The notes beneath the pieces are model-generated. The model was not told where the DNA came from. It searched no databases and was given only the letters and a program-made list of their open reading frames with translations. Of a DNA stretch of 64,000 nucleotides, positions 59,645 to 64,000 are shown in pieces. Position 1 is the first letter of the stretch. Every line of letters begins with the position of its first letter. Source of the stretch: Maribacter dokdonensis DSW-8 (GTDB lineage: Bacteria > Bacteroidota > Bacteroidia > Flavobacteriales > Flavobacteriaceae); assembly GCF_001447995.1 (NCBI RefSeq), contig NZ_LDPE01000001.1, positions 1,612,001-1,676,000 of the forward strand, given 5' to 3'. Both the position numbers and the translations under genes were made by a program.

Positions 59645-61417
59645 TTACTCTCTTTCTAAGACCAGTTGATCATAAAAACCTGTCTCATTTTCATGCTTCA
59701 ACTCAATCCTAGTTTCCTCGATCTCAAGAATTTGATAATCATTTGCCAATGGCAAGTAATTACTGCCTGTTTCAAAAGAAATAATCATTTCAAGTTTACC
59801 GGTAAAGGCGTTTCTATACACAAACCAGTTTCCAGTACTGAAAACGTCTCCGTTTAGGTCTCTTACCTCTAAGGTACCATCATTCTCCATATATAACTTT
59901 ACATCTGCATAAAGTGCTGTGGACTCATCGTTATTTTCTGCGAAGTAAGCTACCTCCCAAGCAGCATTATCAAAAATGTTCTTAATGAAAGTGATATCTT
60001 CTTCCACATCGTCATCCACCAAACATTTTTTAACGATGACCAATTCATAAAAAGTTTCTTCAACGTTGAACTTAATTATTCGGTCTTTTAAATCTGTTAA
60101 CAACCATTCAAAACTCACGGCACCTTCATCACCCATAGTAATGGCAACCACAAAACGACCTTCCGCATTTGTAGTAATTTCCCAAGTACCCTCAGTAACG
60201 GTTGCATTGTTGGTCAACGTAATTACACCTTCCGCTTGAAATTCAAATTCACCACCTAGTAACCTATTGATATGATCTCCGTTATTTTTAACTCTTTTAA
60301 TAACCCAAGAACAATCTCTTAAAGTCTCTCTAAGATCTTCAACCGTTATTTCCAGCAAGTCTTCCTCACAGAATTGTTTCATTATAATTCTGTTACCGGC
60401 ATCATTATATAACTTAATTTGATCATCACCTAAGTCATATACCGTCCACTCTAAATTAAAATCAGTATTAGACTCAAAATCAATGGTTAATTTAGCGCCA
60501 TCATCGCCCACCGTACTGCTCCAAGTACCTTCTACCGTTGTAGCTCCTCTAAAACCGGTTACTACGGTACCATCTTCTTTAAAGTTTAATATATAATTTA
60601 CATATTGAGGCGTCTGATCTACATCGTTTCGTATAAAATCTGTTACGAACCAAACACATTCAACAAGTTCTTCTTTAAACTCATCTTCATCAAAGTCATC
60701 GTCATTGTAATCATCATCGTCGTCTTCATCACAATCGTCTTTTGCATTTTCAATAGCAATAGCCAATTCTTGATTGCTTTCAACAACAATGGTTGTTTCA
60801 TCATGTAACTTAAGTGTCACAGGAAAATCAAAACTTACCAAACTATCGTCATCCAAATCTTTAAAGAACAAACGTAACTCACGATCACTAGATACTTCTA
60901 CGGTATTTGTTTGTTCTAAGTTGACATTAAAAGTGAACATGGTCATTGGATACACAAAATCTATACATTCTATATCATCATCGTCGCCACCTTCTTTACA
61001 GTCGGCCGCTAAATCACGTAGATCTTCTAAACCATTAATTGTGATCTCGGTAAAATCACCTGATGTTACCGTAATAGGAAAAATGATGTCCAATAGATTT
61101 TCATCATCGTCTATACTATCGAATATATCTTCTATTTGTTCTATATCTTCCTCAGAATCAATAGTCAATTGAATTCCGTTTACCTCAACAGCGTACGGAA
61201 AATTGATTTCAAAGCAACTGGTACCATCTACAATATTATCACCAGAACCATCATTAGAACTGGTACGTTGTATTAAATCTGCAGTGGAAGAACTTGCGGT
61301 TATTGCTTGTGGCTCTTCACCCGTATTGATTTCTTCAAATTCATCTTGACATGCAGTAAAACTAAGTGCAATAGTTAGTAGGCTAACATACATTGCATAA
61401 TTAAAAATCTTTTTCAT
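59645..61417 (-). CDS. Large acidic repeat lipoprotein of unknown function
   Basis: A 590-residue lipoprotein (lipobox SFTAC near residue 23). After a linker it has two or more copies of an N-terminal module (CFEINFPYAVEVNG / IIFPITVTSG / CIDFVYPMTMF / FDFPVTLKLH), a very acidic hinge (DDDDDYNDDDFDEDE), and then three copies of a lipocalin-like module (ELVECVWFVTDFIRN; ETLRDCSWVIKRVKNN; FDNAAWEVAYFAENN), each ending near a 'tryptic' GTW strand. Acidic stretches suggest calcium binding. It is divergent from an ECF sigma-FecR-TonB receptor cassette and presumably part of the same regulated unit. I do not recognise the family. Confidence 0.75.
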   Translation of the reverse strand: MKKIFNYAMYVSLLTIALSFTACQDEFEEINTGEEPQAITASSSTADLIQRTSSNDGSGDNIVDGTSCFEINFPYAVEVNGIQLTIDSEEDIEQIEDIFDSIDDDENLLDIIFPITVTSGDFTEITINGLEDLRDLAADCKEGGDDDDIECIDFVYPMTMFTFNVNLEQTNTVEVSSDRELRLFFKDLDDDSLVSFDFPVTLKLHDETTIVVESNQELAIAIENAKDDCDEDDDDDYNDDDFDEDEFKEELVECVWFVTDFIRNDVDQTPQYVNYILNFKEDGTVVTGFRGATTVEGTWSSTVGDDGAKLTIDFESNTDFNLEWTVYDLGDDQIKLYNDAGNRIIMKQFCEEDLLEITVEDLRETLRDCSWVIKRVKNNGDHINRLLGGEFEFQAEGVITLTNNATVTEGTWEITTNAEGRFVVAITMGDEGAVSFEWLLTDLKDRIIKFNVEETFYELVIVKKCLVDDDVEEDITFIKNIFDNAAWEVAYFAENNDESTALYADVKLYMENDGTLEVRDLNGDVFSTGNWFVYRNAFTGKLEMIISFETGSNYLPLANDYQILEIEETRIELKHENETGFYDQLVLERE

Positions 61418-61499
61418 AATGACTTGGTATTGTTTGTTATTATGTTTCTAAAACAACCGACTTAAAAAATACCCTACCTTCTTTTTTGTTTTTTTCGGA

Positions 61500-61507
61500 T
61501 ATCTTTG
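61500..61507 (+). promoter_or_regulatory. TATCTTTG element upstream of the second ECF sigma gene
   Basis: TATCTTTG is a perfect TAnnTTTG match but overlaps the first possible TTG start codon at 61505. If it is the -7 element, transcription starts near 61514 and translation must begin at a later codon, such as the TTG at 61523. Confidence 0.35.
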
Positions 61508-62035
61508 ATAAAAAGTTATGAATTGAACACTGAAAAACATTTGAACGTTTGCGAAGAGTTAGTGTATAAGAGCGTTTTTAATGAAACGTCTAAAACCATC
61601 TTCAATTATATTTATTACAAATTTGGCAATGAAGAAAAAGCTCATGATGCCGTTCAAGAGGCATTTGTGAAACTTTGGGAAAATTGTGCTAAAGTTGCCC
61701 CAGAAAAAGCAAAATCTTACCTATACACGGTAGCCAATAATTTATACTTGAATGTTATTAAAGCCGAAAAAGTACGATTAAAGTACGCAGACCAAACCTT
61801 AAAGACTACTAATGAATCTCCGGAGTTCATCATGGAGGAGAATCAATTTAAGGAAAAATTGGACAACGCGTTGAACAGCTTACCAGACAATCAACGCACT
61901 ACTTTTTTATTGAATAGAATAGACGGTAAAAAATATGCGGAAATTGCCGAAATGGAAAAAGTGAGCGTAAAGGCAATCGAAAAAAGAATGCACTTGGCTC
62001 TAAAAAGTTTAAGGGAGCAGATAGATGGGATATAA
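61505..62035 (+). CDS. ECF RNA polymerase sigma factor (second)
   Basis: A sigma-70-family ECF factor of about 170-176 residues. Region 2 is FNYIYYKFGNEEKAHDAVQEAFVKLWENC, core EKAHDAVQEAFVKLWENC, and region 4 is LPDNQRTTFLLNRIDGKKYAEIA with its helix-turn-helix (VSVKAIEKRMHLALKSL). No ATG lies at the N-terminus; the frame begins with TTG codons at 61505 and 61523, and the latter would give the usual short N-terminus before NTEKHLN. It heads a plus-strand ECF-FecR-receptor cassette. Confidence 0.88.
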   Translation: MIKSYELNTEKHLNVCEELVYKSVFNETSKTIFNYIYYKFGNEEKAHDAVQEAFVKLWENCAKVAPEKAKSYLYTVANNLYLNVIKAEKVRLKYADQTLKTTNESPEFIMEENQFKEKLDNALNSLPDNQRTTFLLNRIDGKKYAEIAEMEKVSVKAIEKRMHLALKSLREQIDGI

Positions 62036-62039
62036 GTTA

Positions 62040-62165
62040 GGAGTTAGGAAAAAAAATAGTATTAAGTAAGGAGTATAAAGTATTAAGTGAAAATTTAAAA
62101 TAATAGACAAAGTACTTCGTACTTATTACTTATTACTTAGTACTTAGTACTTGATACGTAACATA
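62040..62165. repeat. Degenerate 8-10-mer repeat tract with inverted symmetry
   Basis: The left part repeats AGTATTAAGT-like units (62060-62092) and the right part repeats AGTACTTAGTACTTATTACTT-like units (62110-62155, e.g. TTACTTAGTACTTAGTACTT); the right side is roughly the reverse complement of the left, so the tract can fold on itself. It occupies the sigma-fecR gap, an unusual place for a terminator-like fold within a cassette. Such AGTACTT-rich tracts look like dispersed flavobacterial intergenic repeats. Confidence 0.55.
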
Positions 62166-62216
62166 AAAGTAGGGTTTTCAAAAACTTAGTTGTTATACTA
62201 AAACAAAGCTAAAAAT

Positions 62217-63128
62217 ATGCAAGACAATTACTTAGCAAAATGGCTTAATGATGAACTGACCGATGCCGAGTTGGCAGAGTTCAAGAAATCTGAAGCATAC
62301 GAAACATATAGAAAAATAAAGGAGTCCGCATCAAAATTAGAATCACCTGAATTTGATAAAGAAAAAGCATGGAATACTATTGAACAACGTAAAACTACAG
62401 AAACACCTAAAGTTTTTGTTTTAACTCCGTTCAAGACATTTCTACGTGTTGCTGCGGTCATTGCGGTATTATTGGCCGGGTCTTTCTTTTACCTTAGTAC
62501 TTTGAACAAGTCTTTTACGACAACATATGCAGAAAACAAATTCATAACCCTACCAGATAATTCTGAGGTTATTTTGAATGCAGCCTCTGAACTATCTTTT
62601 AACGAAAAAAAATGGGACTCTAACAGAAACGTAGACCTTGATGGCGAAGCGTATTTTAAAGTTGCCAAGGGAGAAAAATTTACTGTTCATACCTCCCAAG
62701 GTCTGGTTACCGTTTTAGGCACCCAGTTCAATGTAGAAAATAGAAAAGATTATTTTGAAGTAACCTGTTTTGAGGGTTTGGTTAGCGTTACCATTAATGG
62801 CAATGAAACAAAATTACCTGCAGGCAATTCGATTTTGACAATTGCCGGTAATAGCAGAAAATCTAAAGCTACCGTAAATGGCGAACCTTCATGGTTGTCA
62901 AAGGAGAGTTCTTTTCAAAGTATACCGTTACATTATGTTTTAGATGAACTTCAAAGACAATATGATATTGAGATTAGCACAGAACATATTGATACCACTC
63001 AACTTTTTACGGGTACTTTTAGCAACAAAAATCTAGAACTTGCCCTTCAAAGTATAAGTGTTCCTTTACAAATTAAGTTTAACTTAGATGGGAACAAAGT
63101 GCTGTTCTATGCAGAAGAAGCACCTTAA
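62217..63128 (+). CDS. FecR-family anti-sigma factor (second)
   Basis: A 303-residue inner-membrane protein: a cytoplasmic N-terminal region (NYLAKWLNDELTDAELAEF), one membrane segment (AAVIAVLLAGSFFYLSTL, about residue 78) and a periplasmic FecR domain (ITLPDNSEVILNAASELSF, DGEAYFKVAKGEKFTV, GLVTVLGTQFNVEN), with a DUF4974-like C-terminal domain (IPLHYVLDELQRQYDIEI). It is positioned to pass the signal from the STN-type receptor that overlaps its 3' end to the sigma factor upstream. Confidence 0.92.
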   Translation: MQDNYLAKWLNDELTDAELAEFKKSEAYETYRKIKESASKLESPEFDKEKAWNTIEQRKTTETPKVFVLTPFKTFLRVAAVIAVLLAGSFFYLSTLNKSFTTTYAENKFITLPDNSEVILNAASELSFNEKKWDSNRNVDLDGEAYFKVAKGEKFTVHTSQGLVTVLGTQFNVENRKDYFEVTCFEGLVSVTINGNETKLPAGNSILTIAGNSRKSKATVNGEPSWLSKESSFQSIPLHYVLDELQRQYDIEISTEHIDTTQLFTGTFSNKNLELALQSISVPLQIKFNLDGNKVLFYAEEAP

Positions 63129-64000
63129 AACTCTTTCTTATTTATTTTTTGTGCTGATATTCGGCTTAAATAGCTATGCACAGAATTTACCAAAAAAATT
63201 GGTGCAATTGCGCAATGTGCTTACTGAACTAGAAAAGACCTATGATGTAAAATTCTCTTTTGCCGACAGTGATGTTGATACCGTACAAATACCGCCACCT
63301 GATTCTAATTCACTTGAAGCCATCATAAAAGAAATTAACAATACAACTGGGATCACCATTAATAAGCTTAATGATCGCTATTATACCTTAACCAAAGCCA
63401 CCACTGTTTCTATATGCGGTTTTGTTTTCGATAATTTCGAAGAGAATACCATACCTGGTGCCACTATTGAAATTTATGGGACCAACTTATCTGGTATCAC
63501 AAAAGAAAATGGCTCGTTCAGTTTTGATAATGTTCCTATTAATGCAATAATTCAGATCAAACATTTAGGTTACAAACCTACTTTCTTAAAAGCAAAAGAA
63601 TTCATTAACCCTGTAGAATGCAACATTGTTGCCTTGCCGCTGAGTTACCAAGAGTTAGATGAAGTCATTGTGACACAATTTTTGACTACAGGTTTACAGA
63701 AGCTTGACAACTCCAGTATTGAACTTAATCCATCAAAATTTGGCATTCTACCAGGTGTTAGTGAACCAGATATTTTACAAACGGTACAGGCTTTACCAGG
63801 TATTAAAAGTGTTGATGAAACTGTTTCAGATATTAATATAAGAGGAGGCACCAATGACCAGAACCTTATTCTGTGGGACGGGATAAAAATGTATCAAACC
63901 GGACATTTCTTTGGCTTAATATCTGCATTCAACCCTTATGTTACAGAAAATGTAACGATCATAAAAAATGGAACCTCAGCCATATTTAGTGATGGCGTAA
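63109..64000 (+). CDS. STN/carboxypeptidase-D-type TonB-dependent receptor, 5' part
   Basis: The frame opens with ATG at 63109, overlapping the FecR gene by 20 bases in another frame, and runs off the window end, so only about 297 residues are seen. Signal peptide (MQKKHLKTLSYLFFVLIFGL, cleavage near SYAQ), STN domain (about 25-95, VQLRNVLTELEKTYDVKF), carboxypeptidase-D-like domain (about 98-185, GATIEIYGTNLSGITKENGS) and the start of the plug (LQTVQALPGIKSVDE, INIRGGTNDQNLILWDG). It has the standard architecture for ECF-FecR signalling. Whether a SusD-like partner follows is outside the window. Confidence 0.92.
   Translation, partial: MQKKHLKTLSYLFFVLIFGLNSYAQNLPKKLVQLRNVLTELEKTYDVKFSFADSDVDTVQIPPPDSNSLEAIIKEINNTTGITINKLNDRYYTLTKATTVSICGFVFDNFEENTIPGATIEIYGTNLSGITKENGSFSFDNVPINAIIQIKHLGYKPTFLKAKEFINPVECNIVALPLSYQELDEVIVTQFLTTGLQKLDNSSIELNPSKFGILPGVSEPDILQTVQALPGIKSVDETVSDINIRGGTNDQNLILWDGIKMYQTGHFFGLISAFNPYVTENVTIIKNGTSAIFSDGV

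Noticed and set aside
60605..61172. Plus-strand frames opposite the acidic lipoprotein
   Set aside because: They are the reverse of Asp/Glu-rich codons and read as low-complexity Ile/Val/Ser; the minus-strand gene has signal peptide and repeats.
1..64000. tRNA, rRNA, CRISPR array, insertion sequence or prophage
   Set aside because: No cloverleaf, ribosomal, spacer-repeat, transposase or phage structural signature was noticed on reading both strands; short or degenerate examples could still be missed by eye.

Overview
The window comes from a member of the Bacteroidota, most likely a marine Flavobacteriaceae of the Maribacter/Zobellia type; the genus is only a guess. The evidence is low G+C, two complete SusC/SusD pairs plus the start of another TonB-dependent receptor, ECF sigma/FecR cassettes, many lipoproteins, promoters resembling TAnnTTTG, and weak Shine-Dalgarno signals. 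No tRNA, rRNA, CRISPR array, transposase or phage gene is visible.

Region 1 (1-2.3 kb) holds the end of a leucine-rich-repeat protein, a small helical protein, a lone response-regulator receiver and a secreted SIMPL-like protein.

Region 2 (2.4-31.6 kb) is the striking part: about 29 kb, nearly all on the minus strand, that reads as a scavenging locus for phosphorus-containing head groups. In transcription order it has: an ethanolamine permease with EutB and EutC; a fused glycerophosphodiesterase-alkaline phosphatase; an ECF sigma factor, FecR, an STN-type SusC, a SusD and a metallophosphatase; then a DUF5690 transporter, a FAD amine oxidase and a phosphonatase-like HAD enzyme. A plus-strand XRE-cupin regulator follows. 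Last comes a second SusC/SusD pair with a PA14 phosphodiesterase-like lipoprotein, a PbfA-like PLP enzyme, a purple-acid-phosphatase-like enzyme and a further alkaline-phosphatase-superfamily enzyme. The inferred logic is that SusCD pairs and surface or periplasmic phosphoesterases capture and trim phospholipid or phosphonolipid head groups. Glycerophosphoethanolamine would give ethanolamine, which EutBC turns into acetaldehyde and ammonia. (Hydroxy- or N-methyl-)aminoethylphosphonate would be converted by the PLP and FAD enzymes to phosphonoacetaldehyde, which the HAD enzyme cleaves to acetaldehyde and phosphate. A roughly 75-bp hairpin repeat lies at each end of this locus in the same orientation. 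A pair of 15-bp dyads sits upstream of the DUF5690-FAD-HAD operon.

Region 3 (32-59.4 kb) is ordinary chromosomal content: a structured short gene, an exonuclease-GIY-YIG fusion, a metallo-beta-lactamase/double-rhodanese protein beside a SulP transporter, TfoX, an SOS-associated peptidase, an epimerase, an M20 peptidase, a LolC-like permease, NamZ, a fatty acid hydroxylase, a DTW protein, a YkgJ protein, QueE, a HerA-like ATPase, an aldo/keto reductase, an esterase lipoprotein, a PAS histidine kinase, FolD and Ffh.

Region 4 (59.6-64 kb) is a divergent cassette: a large acidic repeat lipoprotein on one side, and on the other an ECF sigma factor, FecR and an STN/carboxypeptidase-D-like TonB receptor that runs off the window.
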